Of a stretch of 58,490 bases of DNA, positions 19,026-27,290 are shown piece by piece. The stretch is from NCBI GenBank assembly GCA_035325905.1, contig DAOKYY010000016.1:1-58490 (forward strand), given 5' to 3'. The position numbers were made by a program, and so were the translations under genes. Within the stretch, counting starts at the first letter, position 1; the number at the start of each line of letters is the position of its first letter. Below the pieces are notes generated by a model. It had not been told where the DNA came from. It searched no databases and saw nothing but the letters and a program-made list of their open reading frames with translations. Origin of the DNA: DYGX01 sp035325905. Its GTDB lineage: Bacteria > Chloroflexota > Anaerolineae > Aggregatilineales > Aggregatilineaceae.

Positions 19026-19043
19026 ACGCGCCTTCGGGCGCGT
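19026..19043 (+). other. Perfect stem-loop with TTCG tetraloop after the MreB-like gene
   Basis: ACGCGCC-TTCG-GGCGCGT forms a 7-bp stem closed by a stable UUCG loop, 53 nt after the stop codon. No T run follows, so it is more likely an mRNA 3'-stabilising structure than a classical intrinsic terminator. Confidence 0.5.
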
Positions 19044-19096
19044 TGCGATTCGGGCGCTCTTGAGGCTGTGATGCACTTCGTGGTCTAGTGTCCAGG

Positions 19097-19216
19097 CCAT
19101 CCCCCCATCCTTCCGACCTGCGGTCGGCTTTCCTTCCCCCAGAACGAGGGAAGGAAAAGAGCGGGACGGACTCCCCTTCCCTCATTTTGGGGGTAAAGGG
19201 CCGGGGGATGGGGGGC
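19097..19216. repeat. C-rich palindromic repeat element (about 120 bp)
   Basis: The left arm begins CCATCCCCCCATCC and contains TTCCTTCCCCCAGAACGAGG. The right arm, read in reverse complement, gives CCCCCCATCCCCCGG, TTTACCCCCAAAATGAGGG and AAGGGGAG, so the unit is an imperfect inverted repeat centred near 19160. A smaller perfect hairpin (CCGACC-TGC-GGTCGG, 19113-19127) interrupts the left arm. It has no coding capacity and lies in the gap between a plus gene and a minus gene. From memory, similar elements are dispersed in Chloroflexota genomes. Confidence 0.7.
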
Positions 19217-19245
19217 TTTTCCCGGACGCAAGTTCACAACACGCT

Positions 19246-20682
19246 CTAGCCTGCCATCAGGATGCGCGGGCGCAGGCCCGGCGCCAGCGGGTTGAACACT
19301 GCGAGGTGGTCCTGCAAGATCTCGCGGAGCTGGACGCGTGAGTCAAACGATACGGCGCTCAGGTCGATATCCGGCACGTAGCCGCGCTGCGGCATCAGCT
19401 CGTAGTCGGTCGCGGCGATGCGGTACGTCGCGCTGCGCTCGACCGGGCGGCCCATGATCCGCACGTCGGACACGCGCTTGCCGGCCGGCGCGGCGTGGTC
19501 GAGCCGGTAGCTCAGGCCGGAGACCTGGATCACGCCGACCGCATTGCCGCGCAGCGCGTGCGGCGCCTGCTCCCAGACATCGGGCGCAGCGCCGAACTCC
19601 AGCGCGCGTAGTATCTGCGCCCCGGTCAGGCAGGCGGACCCGGCGCTGGCGGGAGATTGGCAGGCGCGGATCAGGTCGCCGAGCGACACCGGCCCGGCGG
19701 GCAGGCCGCTGTACAGGTGGCCGGTGATGCACAGCGCGGCGTCGGCCTCAAAGCGCACGCGCAGCGCGTCGGCTAGAAGCTGTCCCATACCGCAGGCGCG
19801 ATCGCTGGCGAGGTCTACCGCGTCGTTCAAGTATCCGACCGTCTCGCGCACGGCGCGGCCCGCCTCGGACTGGATGCGCCGCCACTCGTACACCACCTCA
19901 GGCGCTTCGGGGCCGTCTTCCGGCACGTGGATGAGCTGGCCGAACCAGTGCGCCACGCGCCCGTGACCGTCGAGCGTCAGGTCCAGCCGCCCAAGATGCC
20001 GCCCGAAGTGCCCCGCGTGACAGATGGGCACGCCGCCGATCTCGGTCGGGTAGTCGAGCAGCGTGTGCGAGTGCCCGCCGATCACGAAGCTGAGGTCCGG
20101 CACGGCCCGGACAAGCTGCACGTCGAGATCGTAGCCGAGATGCGACACCACGCCGACGACCTCGCAGCCCTGCGCGCGCAGCGTGTGCGCATAGCGCCAG
20201 GCTACGTCCAGCACGTCCGGCATCTTGACCGGGTAGAAGCGCTCGTAGAGGCCGTTCATCTGGCTGGTGAGGCCGAGCAGGCCGACGCGCACCGGGCCAC
20301 ACGGGATGATCAAAGTCGGGCTGGTGCCGGGCACCGGCGTCGGATGCACGTCACGCGTCAGCATGTTGGCGCAGACCAGCGGCAGCCCGCTGCTCTTGGC
20401 GATCGCCGACAGCACCTGCGGGCCGTAGGTCAAGGCCGCGCCATTGCCGACCGCGCTGGCGTTATAGCCCGCCGCCTTCAGCAGGCGGAACATCGCCGCG
20501 CCCTTCGTCAGCTCGCTTTCGAGCAACTGGCGCTCTTCCACGTCGCCCGCGTCAAGCAGCAGCACGTGACGGCCCACTGCCGTCAGCTCATAGCGGTGAA
20601 TCTGCGCGAGGTAGGCCGCGCGGGTCAGGCGCTCGACGCGCCCGTGAATGTCGCCGGTGTATAGAATCGTGATCTGCGTCAT
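19246..20682 (-). CDS. Metallophosphoesterase / 5'-nucleotidase family protein
   Basis: The 478-residue protein has the two-domain UshA-like layout: an N-terminal calcineurin-like metallophosphoesterase (about 1-250) and a C-terminal 5'-nucleotidase substrate domain (about 275-470). Metal-site motifs visible are LYTGDIHGR, LLDAGDVE, VVSHLG and VIGGHSHT. The usual GNHD/E motif reads VGNGAALTYG, so the catalytic His is Gly. There is no signal peptide, suggesting a cytoplasmic location, unlike periplasmic UshA. The substrate cannot be named. The gene is divergent from sodA. A TATACT -10 lies about 50 nt upstream (20737-20732, minus). Confidence 0.85.
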   Translation of the reverse strand: MTQITILYTGDIHGRVERLTRAAYLAQIHRYELTAVGRHVLLLDAGDVEERQLLESELTKGAAMFRLLKAAGYNASAVGNGAALTYGPQVLSAIAKSSGLPLVCANMLTRDVHPTPVPGTSPTLIIPCGPVRVGLLGLTSQMNGLYERFYPVKMPDVLDVAWRYAHTLRAQGCEVVGVVSHLGYDLDVQLVRAVPDLSFVIGGHSHTLLDYPTEIGGVPICHAGHFGRHLGRLDLTLDGHGRVAHWFGQLIHVPEDGPEAPEVVYEWRRIQSEAGRAVRETVGYLNDAVDLASDRACGMGQLLADALRVRFEADAALCITGHLYSGLPAGPVSLGDLIRACQSPASAGSACLTGAQILRALEFGAAPDVWEQAPHALRGNAVGVIQVSGLSYRLDHAAPAGKRVSDVRIMGRPVERSATYRIAATDYELMPQRGYVPDIDLSAVSFDSRVQLREILQDHLAVFNPLAPGLRPRILMAG

Positions 20683-20817
20683 GGCCGCTGCGTTGCTGCT
20701 CCATAAAGGGCCATCCCGTCTCCCAACGCGCAGTATAGCATAGGCTGTTGGGCGCGAGAAATCAGCCGGAAAACGGGCTGGTACGCGTTAAAAGTATGAT
20801 AGAAATTCAGTGGTTGG

Positions 20818-20847
20818 TTGTCGGGGCGCGGGGCGCCTCCTTATAAT
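20818..20847 (+). promoter_or_regulatory. Promoter of the superoxide dismutase gene
   Basis: TTGTCG (20818-20823) and TATAAT (20842-20847) are separated by 18 nt, about 100 nt before the start codon. No Fur-like or other operator is obvious. Confidence 0.5.
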
Positions 20848-20946
20848 CCCTCTTGAAGCCGCGCTGCGTTGTCCCTTGCGGCGCGCTCACCCATGCACCG
20901 CGCGCCGTGATGTGATCAGCTATGGTGTTACACAAGGAGCAAGAGA

Positions 20947-21555
20947 ATGGCGAACAAGTATGAGCTTCCCCCGCTGCCATACGCGTATGACGCGCTGGAG
21001 CCGCACATCGACGAGCAGACGATGCGCCTGCACCACGACAAGCACCATCTCAGCTATGTGAACGGGCTGAACGCCGCGCTCGAAAAGCTGGCCGCGGCCC
21101 GCGAGGCCGGTGATTTCGCGCTGGTCAAGCACTGGTCGCGCGAGGCGGCTTTCCACGGCTCCGGCCATTTCCTGCACAGCATCTTCTGGCCGAACATGGC
21201 CCCGGCGGGCAGCGGCCCGAGCGAGCCGTCCGGCGATCTCGGCGCGCAGATCGCAAAGGATTTCGGCAGCTTCGACGCTTTCAAGGCGCACTTCACCGCC
21301 GCCGCCGGCGCGGTCGAGGGGAGCGGCTGGGCGCTGCTGGTCTGGGAGCCGAACGCCGGGCAGCTTGAGGTGCTGACCTCCGAGAAGCACCAGAACCTGA
21401 CGCAGTGGGGCGTGGTGCCGCTGCTGGTGCTCGACGTGTGGGAGCACGCCTATTACCTGAAGTATCAGAACAATCGCGGCGCGTATGTTAACGCCTGGTG
21501 GAACGTGGTCAACTGGGCGGACGTGGCCGAGCGTTTCGCGGCGGCGCGCGGCTAG
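20947..21555 (+). CDS. sodA: Manganese/iron superoxide dismutase
   Basis: The enzyme dismutates superoxide to peroxide and oxygen. The 202-residue protein has normal length and all four metal ligands: His29 (RLHHDKHH), His77 (FLHSIFW), Asp163 and His167 (DVWEHAYY). Gly-Ser-Gly replaces the typical Asn-Asn-Gly-Gly stretch before the second ligand. Metal preference cannot be decided by eye. AAGGAGC precedes ATG 20947. There is no signal peptide. A strong terminator follows, so the gene is monocistronic. Confidence 0.95.
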   Translation: MANKYELPPLPYAYDALEPHIDEQTMRLHHDKHHLSYVNGLNAALEKLAAAREAGDFALVKHWSREAAFHGSGHFLHSIFWPNMAPAGSGPSEPSGDLGAQIAKDFGSFDAFKAHFTAAAGAVEGSGWALLVWEPNAGQLEVLTSEKHQNLTQWGVVPLLVLDVWEHAYYLKYQNNRGAYVNAWWNVVNWADVAERFAAARG

Positions 21556-21582
21556 ATTTTACGCGTCCGATCTGATTGCCAG

Positions 21583-21618
21583 CAGGCCCCTCGCGCGGCG
21601 ACGGGGCCTGTTTTCGTT
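21583..21618 (+). terminator. Intrinsic terminator of sodA
   Basis: CAGGCCCC (21583-21590) pairs perfectly with GGGGCCTG (21603-21610), followed by TTTTCGTTT. Confidence 0.85.
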
Positions 21619-21835
21619 TCCGTGTGATTTCATTGATTATTCATAAACTTTGATTTGGCGTTTTGGGCGATGTGATCTATGATGTGGGCGATGTGGCGGG
21701 CAGGCGGGGCGCTGTGCCTAACGTCACGCGCTCTAGCGTGTATTCGTCACATGGAAAACAATCGAGAATCACGTATAGTTGGCGTGTAGGGCGCAAGCCC
21801 TGCATTTCCTTTTGTACAACTGCGAGGAGCACCCC

Positions 21836-22180
21836 ATGACCCATATCATCACCAGCCTCTGCCTGCGCGACGGCGCTTGCGTCGAAGTGTGCCCGGTCGA
21901 CTGCATCGTGCCCGGCCAGCCGGAATCCGAGTGGCCGTGGTACTACATCGATCCTGACACCTGCATCGACTGCGGCGCGTGCGTGCCGGAGTGCCCGTTC
22001 GAAGCGATCTTCGTCGAGGACGAAGTCCCGGCGGCTTACGAGATGGCGGCAGGGCAGGAGCGTTACCCGGCGGGCGGGCCGCGCTACGCGGCGAGCGGCG
22101 GCGAAGTGGTGGACCTGACCGCCGACATCCAGCCGAACTACGATTTCTTCCAGTCCGGGCCGGGCTACGACGCGGCCTGA
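21836..22180 (+). CDS. fdxA: 7Fe ferredoxin ([3Fe-4S][4Fe-4S])
   Basis: The 114-residue electron carrier has Cys at 9, 15, 19, 23, 43, 46, 49 and 53. The order is C-x5-C-x3-C-x3-C and C-x2-C-x2-C-x3-C. This fits the Azotobacter FdI/FdxA pattern, in which Cys 9, 15 and 53 bind the 3Fe cluster and 19, 43, 46 and 49 the 4Fe cluster. ATG 21836 is chosen for its AGGAG and family-like start MTHIITSLC. The upstream gap holds a TATAGT -10 candidate (21774-21779) and a small hairpin AGGGC-GCAA-GCCCT (21788-21801). The C-terminal 50 residues are variable. Confidence 0.93.
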   Translation: MTHIITSLCLRDGACVEVCPVDCIVPGQPESEWPWYYIDPDTCIDCGACVPECPFEAIFVEDEVPAAYEMAAGQERYPAGGPRYAASGGEVVDLTADIQPNYDFFQSGPGYDAA

Positions 22181-22226
22181 TCGAACGCGGCGCACCAGCG
22201 CAGCACCTCGCATCGTGTATGCCCAG

Positions 22227-22259
22227 ACGGGGATGGTCTCGCTGACCATCCCCGTTTTT
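22227..22259 (+). terminator. Intrinsic terminator of fdxA
   Basis: ACGGGGATGGT (22227-22237) pairs perfectly with ACCATCCCCGT (22245-22255) across a 7-nt loop, followed by TTTTT. Confidence 0.9.
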
Positions 22260-22301
22260 GGATCGGAATGATGACCGGCGCGACCGGGAGCGCCGGCTCG
22301 C

Positions 22302-23531
22302 TTACTCGGCGACGGGCAGGCCAAGCGCCGGCGTCGGGTCGATCAGCACGCCGTTCTGATAGATCATGTAGTGCAGCGCGGGCTGCTGCGCCGGGTTCCA
22401 GCGCCCGACCACCTGGCCGCGCATCACCACGTCGCCATCCTCGACCAGCCATTCCTGCACGCCGGAGATGACGACCGTGCTGTCCGCCGCCTCGTTGGTG
22501 ATCTGGATGCGCGTGCCATAGACCTCGGTCCAGCGGCTGACGTTCACCACGCCGTCCAGCGTGGACACCACGTCGAGCGTTTCGGCGGCGCCGGGCGTCA
22601 CGCCGATCTCGACGGCTGGCTCGGCCAGGGCGCCCGCCTGCGCGCGCTCGAACGGGGTCACGATCCGCGCGTCGGGGTGGGTGACGGGCGAGCCGGCAGG
22701 CTGCGCGAAGGGCACGGCCGGCGTGGGGCGGGACTGCCACGCCAGACCGAACAGCGTTTGCAGGTGCTCGGCGGCGTTGATCGAGGCGGGCTGGTCCCAC
22801 AGCGTGTCGCGCGGGCCGATCGCCAGGTGCAGGTGCGGCTCGATGAACTGCGCTGTGCCACCGGTGTTGCCGATGCGCCCCAGCGGCTGCCCGGCTTCGA
22901 CGCGCGCGCCGTCCGGCGCCCACAGCTCGGACATGTGCCCGTAGTAATAGTCGATGCCGTCGTCGCCTTGCAGCACGTAGCCCAGCCCGCCGATGTTGCC
23001 GCTGTGGTGCAGCGCCGTGCCGGATGTGATCGCGACCAGTGGGGCGCGGGTGGCCGCCTCGAACTGGGCGCGTGTCAGCCCGAAGCGCGCTTCCAGGTCG
23101 GCGGCGTTCGTCCCGTCCCAGTGATAGTGCGTCCAGCGATAGGTGGCCGGGTCTCCTGCAATCGGGAAGGCGTACACGCCGGACGAGTCGAACACGACGC
23201 CTGTCACAGTTGGGACGGGAGTAGGCACGGCGGTCGGCGGCAGGGTTGCAGCGGGGATGGTCGGGATAGTCGGCGGGGCGATCAGCGTGGCGGCGAGGCC
23301 GGTAGCATCGGCGGCTGAGGGAGCGCCCGCCAGATCGCCGCGCATATCGAGCGCGACGCGCAACCCGATCACGCTCGACGCGCAGAAGACCAGCGCCGCG
23401 ACCGCCGCCAGAATCGACGCGTAGGGGCGGGAACGCAGCAGGGGCCAGACGCGCTGTGCCCCTGCGTGGCGGATCGACTGGCCCCACCCGGCGAAAGGCC
23501 GCCGGCGTGGGCGCCGGACGTGCTTACTCAC
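22302..23531 (-). CDS. Membrane-anchored M23 (LytM-type) peptidase with two M23-like domains
   Basis: The 409-residue protein has a basic cytoplasmic N-terminus, one membrane segment (about 38-58) and a Pro/Thr-rich linker to about 110. The first M23 domain follows, with HWDGTNAADL, YYYGHMSELW, GNTGG and PHLHLAIG (zinc motifs). The second M23-like part (about 315-405) has STLDGVVNV, EDGDVVMRGQVVGRW and PALHYMIY, where the first His of HxH is Ala, so it is probably inactive. It should cut peptidoglycan cross-links outside the membrane. Its GTG start lies inside the flotillin gene end (8-nt overlap), indicating coupling. Confidence 0.82.
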   Translation of the reverse strand: MSKHVRRPRRRPFAGWGQSIRHAGAQRVWPLLRSRPYASILAAVAALVFCASSVIGLRVALDMRGDLAGAPSAADATGLAATLIAPPTIPTIPAATLPPTAVPTPVPTVTGVVFDSSGVYAFPIAGDPATYRWTHYHWDGTNAADLEARFGLTRAQFEAATRAPLVAITSGTALHHSGNIGGLGYVLQGDDGIDYYYGHMSELWAPDGARVEAGQPLGRIGNTGGTAQFIEPHLHLAIGPRDTLWDQPASINAAEHLQTLFGLAWQSRPTPAVPFAQPAGSPVTHPDARIVTPFERAQAGALAEPAVEIGVTPGAAETLDVVSTLDGVVNVSRWTEVYGTRIQITNEAADSTVVISGVQEWLVEDGDVVMRGQVVGRWNPAQQPALHYMIYQNGVLIDPTPALGLPVAE

Positions 23532-24912
23532 TCGATTTTGGCGCCTCGGATGCTGTGGCCTGCGGACGCCCGTTGCCCGGCTCCTTGACGCCGTTCATGA
23601 CGCCCGGAAGCTGGCTGATGGCTTCGGTCAGGTTCATGCCGGTCAGCGCCTCGACCGTGGCCGGGACCTGGGCGATGATCGCGGCGATGTCGCCGCTGAT
23701 CTTCGACGCGCCCGCGCCCGCCCCGTCGCCGTTGCTGATCACCACGATCCGGTCGGTCTGCGCCAGCGGGCTGGCGACCGCCTCGGCGACCGAGGGCAGC
23801 GCCTCGATCAACTGCTGGATCAGCGCGGCCTGGTTGTAGTTCTGCCAGGCGGCGGCCTTCTGCTTCATCGCTTCGGCTTCGGCCAGACCCTTCGCGCGGA
23901 TGGCGTCGGCCTCAGCCTCACCCCGGAGGCGGATCGCCTCGGCCTCACCGGTGGCGTGCGCCTCGATCGAGAAGCGGTCGGCGTCGGCCAGCGTGCGGAT
24001 GCGGAACTGCTCCGCCTCGGCGGGCTTGCGGATGGTCGCTTCCAGCTCGCGCTCGCGCCGCAGGGCTTCCTGCTCCTGCACCAGGATTTGCTTCTGGCGC
24101 TCGACGACCTGGATCTGAATTTCCTCGGCGCGCACCTTCTGGTTGGTGATGTTCGTCTGGAGCGTTCCGGCCAGGTCGGCCTCGGCGCGCTGGCGGTTCA
24201 CCTCGGCGTCGTAGGCGGCCTGCTGGAGCGCGTAGTCACGCTTGGCCTCGGCCTCGCGGGTGAGGGCGAGCTGCTCTGCGATGGTGGCGTCGCGCTTCAC
24301 TTCGGCGATGCGCGGGCGGCCCAGCGCTTCAAGGTAGCCCTCTTTGTCGCGCACATCCTTGATGACGAAGCTGTCGATGCCCAGGCCCATGTTCGCCAGG
24401 TCGCTGGCGGACACATCCTGCACGCTCTGGGCGAACTTGTCACGCTCGCGGTAGATTTCCTCGACCGTCAGCGTACCGATGATGGCGCGCAGATGGCCCG
24501 CCAGCGTCTCGTGCGCGACGTTGCGTATCTCGTCGGTGGACTTCGACAGGAAACGCTCGGCGGCGGTGCGGATCGACACGTCGTCGCTGGCGATCTTGAT
24601 CTGCGCGACGCCTTCCAGCGTCACCGGGACGCCCTGCTTGGTGTACACGTCGTCGGTCATGACCTCGATCGTCATGATTTCGAGCAGCAGCACGTCCACC
24701 CGCTCCAGGATCGGCCAGATGAACGCGCGCCCGCCCTTGACGATACGATACGGCTCGATTTCGCCGGTCGCGGGGTTGCGGCGGCGGCGGCCCGAGATCA
24801 CCAGGACCTCGTTCGGGCCGACCTTGCGCACGCGCGTGGCCCAGACCGCGACCAGCGTGAAGACAATGAACAGGAACAACAGGATAACGAATGCCCCGAC
24901 AGCCGGATTCAT
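23524..24912 (-). CDS. Flotillin-like SPFH/Band 7 protein
   Basis: Flotillins scaffold ordered membrane domains. The 462-residue protein has an N-terminal membrane segment (about 5-25) and an SPFH domain (about 30-200, starting RVRKVGPNEVLVISGRRR). A long Ala/Glu/Arg-rich coiled coil (about 205-360) has repeats such as AEAIRLRGEAEADAIRAKG, and the C-terminal part (VISNGDGAGAGASK) is typical of FloT. An AAGGA site precedes the ATG. It sits between the NfeD-like gene and the M23 gene on one minus-strand transcript. Confidence 0.93.
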   Translation of the reverse strand: MNPAVGAFVILLFLFIVFTLVAVWATRVRKVGPNEVLVISGRRRRNPATGEIEPYRIVKGGRAFIWPILERVDVLLLEIMTIEVMTDDVYTKQGVPVTLEGVAQIKIASDDVSIRTAAERFLSKSTDEIRNVAHETLAGHLRAIIGTLTVEEIYRERDKFAQSVQDVSASDLANMGLGIDSFVIKDVRDKEGYLEALGRPRIAEVKRDATIAEQLALTREAEAKRDYALQQAAYDAEVNRQRAEADLAGTLQTNITNQKVRAEEIQIQVVERQKQILVQEQEALRRERELEATIRKPAEAEQFRIRTLADADRFSIEAHATGEAEAIRLRGEAEADAIRAKGLAEAEAMKQKAAAWQNYNQAALIQQLIEALPSVAEAVASPLAQTDRIVVISNGDGAGAGASKISGDIAAIIAQVPATVEALTGMNLTEAISQLPGVMNGVKEPGNGRPQATASEAPKSSE

Positions 24913-24980
24913 AGCTCCATGTCCTTTCTAGATGGATCAGGTGATCGACGAGGTGGGCTTTTACGGCGCGTGACCACGGA

Positions 24981-25586
24981 TCAAGCGATGCTCGTGACGT
25001 ACACGACGCCGCCGACAATCCGCTCGATGCGGACCGGCGTGCCGCGCGGATACGCCTCGCCTTCGGAGGTCGCGCGGGCGGAGTACGTCATGCGGCTGCC
25101 TTCGACCACCAGCGCCACCTGGCCGATCCCGGCCGGGGGAATAGGGGTGATGATCTCAGCCGCCATGCCGACCAGGCGCGTCTGGCGCACTTCGCTGCTG
25201 ACGGTCGGCGACAGAATGTAGACAAAGAACGCTTGCGCGGCGAGGCCCATCACCACGCCGCCGATCAGGGCTGCGATCAGGCTGGCGACCGAGCCTGCGC
25301 CGAGCAGCGTCACGGCGATCAGGCCGAAGGCGCCGAAGGCCGAGATGAAGCTCGCGATGGCGAGCATGCTCACGCCGGCAGCCTCGCCCGCCGCGTCGGT
25401 GTCCAGGTCGAACGAGGTGTCTACGTCCGCGCCGATGTCCAGGTCGCCGAGCGCGTCGCCGATCCCGTGGAAGAACATCAGAAACAGCGCGTAGATCACG
25501 CCGATGAACAGCGCCGCGGCGTAAATCACGTTGAGGATGCTATCTGCGAACAGATCGCCGAAGATGTTTGCGCTTGGGGCGAACAT
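24981..25586 (-). CDS. NfeD/YuaF-like membrane protein, flotillin partner
   Basis: The 201-residue protein has a first membrane segment near 10-35, two or three more at about 65-120 (ASFISAFGAFGLIAVTLLGA and VMGLAAQAFFVYIL), and a C-terminal OB-fold-like beta domain (GMAAEIITPIPPAGIGQVAL). NfeD-family proteins are usually encoded with flotillins and stabilise or control them. ATG 25586 is preferred over the frame start at 25631 because GAGGAAGGG precedes it and the earlier codons are charged. It is first in the operon behind a good promoter. Confidence 0.85.
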   Translation of the reverse strand: MFAPSANIFGDLFADSILNVIYAAALFIGVIYALFLMFFHGIGDALGDLDIGADVDTSFDLDTDAAGEAAGVSMLAIASFISAFGAFGLIAVTLLGAGSVASLIAALIGGVVMGLAAQAFFVYILSPTVSSEVRQTRLVGMAAEIITPIPPAGIGQVALVVEGSRMTYSARATSEGEAYPRGTPVRIERIVGGVVYVTSIA

Positions 25587-25651
25587 GGCCGTCCCTTCCT
25601 CTTTCACTGATTCGGTTGCGCGATGCGGCAACCGCCAACAGCTTCACCCTT

Positions 25652-25680
25652 ATTATAGAACATATGACACACACGGGCAA
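25652..25680 (-). promoter_or_regulatory. Promoter of the NfeD-flotillin-M23 operon
   Basis: On the minus strand, TTGCCC (25680-25675) and a perfect TATAAT (25657-25652) are separated by 17 nt. The leader to ATG 25586 is about 60 nt. Confidence 0.65.
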
Positions 25681-25774
25681 TCGGTCGTGCCGAACATCCC
25701 CAAGAATTAGGGCGAAAAGCACCTGTGCATGACCGGTCTGGCGGGTCTGCGGCGCGTGTGCGCGGCGCGCATTC

Positions 25775-25783
25775 TGGTATAAT
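25775..25783 (+). promoter_or_regulatory. Extended -10 promoter of the 25804 small gene
   Basis: TGGTATAAT lies 20 nt before ATG 25804, leaving a leader of roughly 14 nt that is mostly the GAGGAG ribosome site. This also supports the small ORF being real. Confidence 0.6.
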
Positions 25784-25803
25784 GCCCCGCAGAGGAGCGT
25801 ATT

Positions 25804-25980
25804 ATGAGCGAGCCGCGTTCTGCGGGTCGGGTTATCTTGCTGATTCTGGTCGCGCTCGTGCTGGCCGTAGCTGTGCTGGCGAGCGCGGTGCGCCTGCTGC
25901 CGCCGCCGCCCGGCCCGCCGACGCCGACCGCGCCTTACATCCTTGACCGGCCGGAGGCGCTGCCGCGCCCAGGGCAATAA
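25804..25980 (+). CDS. Small single-pass membrane protein (58 aa)
   Basis: The ORF starts MSEPRSAGR, has one hydrophobic helix (about residues 10-30, VILLILVALVLAVAVLASAV), then a Pro-rich outer segment (PPPPGPPTPTAP). It has a strong extended -10 promoter and a GAGGAG site, and ends 39 nt before the prepilin-peptidase-like gene, so the two are likely cotranscribed. The function is unknown; it could be a small partner of the peptidase or an independent envelope peptide. Confidence 0.65.
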   Translation: MSEPRSAGRVILLILVALVLAVAVLASAVRLLPPPPGPPTPTAPYILDRPEALPRPGQ

Positions 25981-26019
25981 GCCGTCCGTCGTTTCACGCA
26001 CGCGAAGGACACGAATCGC

Positions 26020-26928
26020 ATGGAGATACTGCTCGCGCTGGCCGCCGCTCTGCTGGGACTCGCGCTCGGCGGGGTGCTGAACGCCCTGGCTGACGATCTG
26101 CCGATGCGCCGCGCGCCGGGCCGCCCGCACTATCCCGATGGCACGCCGCGCGCGCCGTCGGCCTGGCTCGGAATCACGGCCTTCCTGACCGGCCAGCGCG
26201 AGCCGCCGCCCGGCGCGGAGCCGCGTCCCGCGTTTGCGAGCGTCCCCTGGCCTGATGTGGCTGAGACGCCCGCCGCCGGGGAGGCGCCGGATGGCCCCGC
26301 GCCGGTCGAGGCCGCGCCGCCGCCTAGCCGCAGGCTAAGCTGGCGCTACCCGCTGGCCGAGATCGCCCTGGGGCTGGCGTTCGGTGCGATGGCGCTGGCC
26401 TTCCGCGACGAGCGCAGCCTGCCGATCTGGATGGTGTACGTCGCGGCGCTGCTGCTGGTCACGGTGATCGACATCGAGCACCGGCTGATCCTGTTTGTGG
26501 TGATCGTCCCGGCGTCGATCTTCGCGCTGATTGTGGCGGCGGTCGCCCCGCCGGACCCGGATCGCTCGTTCGGCTACTACGCGGTCAGCGGGCTGGTCGG
26601 CTTCGCGGTGTATTTCCTGATGTTTCTCGGCGGGATGCTGTTCTCCGCCGCGACACAGCCGGGCGCGATCGCGTTCGGGTTCGGCGACGTGATGCTCGGC
26701 ACGCTGAGCGCGATCATGCTCGGCTGGCGCGCGTTCATCTTCGCCGCGCTGATCACGGTCTTCGCCGGGGCAGTGGGCGCGCTGCTGTATATCGCCGCGC
26801 TCCAGGTGATGCGCCGCCGCCATCGCTGGTTCACTCCGCTGCCCTATGGCCCGTACATCGTGATCGGCACGCTGATCATGCTGCTATTCCGCGAGCAGGT
26901 TCAAGACGTGCTGATGAACGGGTTCTAA
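26020..26928 (+). CDS. A24 (type IV prepilin peptidase-like) membrane protease
   Basis: The 302-residue polytopic protein has about seven hydrophobic segments and both catalytic aspartates of TFPP proteases: VIDIEHRLIL near residue 150 and GFGDVMLG near 223. PilD-type enzymes carry Cys pairs in the first cytoplasmic loop. Here that loop (about 28-105) has no Cys and is instead Pro/Glu-rich. N-methylation of pilins may still occur, as in Cys-less homologues, but no pilin gene is in the window. A short N-terminal VLNALADDLPMRR resembles the FLNVxxxRLP family motif. Confidence 0.85.
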   Translation: MEILLALAAALLGLALGGVLNALADDLPMRRAPGRPHYPDGTPRAPSAWLGITAFLTGQREPPPGAEPRPAFASVPWPDVAETPAAGEAPDGPAPVEAAPPPSRRLSWRYPLAEIALGLAFGAMALAFRDERSLPIWMVYVAALLLVTVIDIEHRLILFVVIVPASIFALIVAAVAPPDPDRSFGYYAVSGLVGFAVYFLMFLGGMLFSAATQPGAIAFGFGDVMLGTLSAIMLGWRAFIFAALITVFAGAVGALLYIAALQVMRRRHRWFTPLPYGPYIVIGTLIMLLFREQVQDVLMNGF

Positions 26929-27086
26929 CGGGCAGCCAGCGGCCCGAAATCCCCCAACTCACCTACGCGCTCATTCGCCAGATCGCCCATGTGCCCGGCC
27001 CTATCCTGTTGTATGGTGGTGCATGATAGACGGTCCGACCTGGAGCGGTATGGTCAAGCGGACGGGACAGCGATGGAGAGCAGGTC

Positions 27087-27272
27087 ATGGCGAGCAGCGA
27101 TAAAAAACCACAGAGACCGGCAAACGAACCACGATTCTTGCCCAGTCAAGCCGAAGGCGAGCGAGGCGAAGACAAACGTGTGGAGCATCTTCGGACGCCC
27201 AATAAGGCGGAAGGTAAGCCGGAAGATGTTGAAGAAACGCTGCGTGATGAGGAAAACGAATCGACCGAGTGA
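27087..27272 (+). CDS. Small hydrophilic hypothetical protein (61 aa)
   Basis: The ORF encodes a highly charged peptide without hydrophobic segments (MASSDKKPQRPANEPRF to EETLRDEENESTE), probably disordered. GGAGAGCAGG precedes the ATG. It is convergent with mnmA, 18 nt away, and base composition is slightly less GC-rich than its neighbours. No family is recognised. Nothing else is seen in the 158 nt upstream. Confidence 0.45.
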   Translation: MASSDKKPQRPANEPRFLPSQAEGERGEDKRVEHLRTPNKAEGKPEDVEETLRDEENESTE

Positions 27273-27290
27273 TCGCGGCGGACCCCTCGT

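Noticed and set aside
23524..23531. Flotillin-M23 overlap as an assembly error
   Set aside because: Both frames are intact with family-typical ends, and the overlap is only 8 nt, a normal operon feature.
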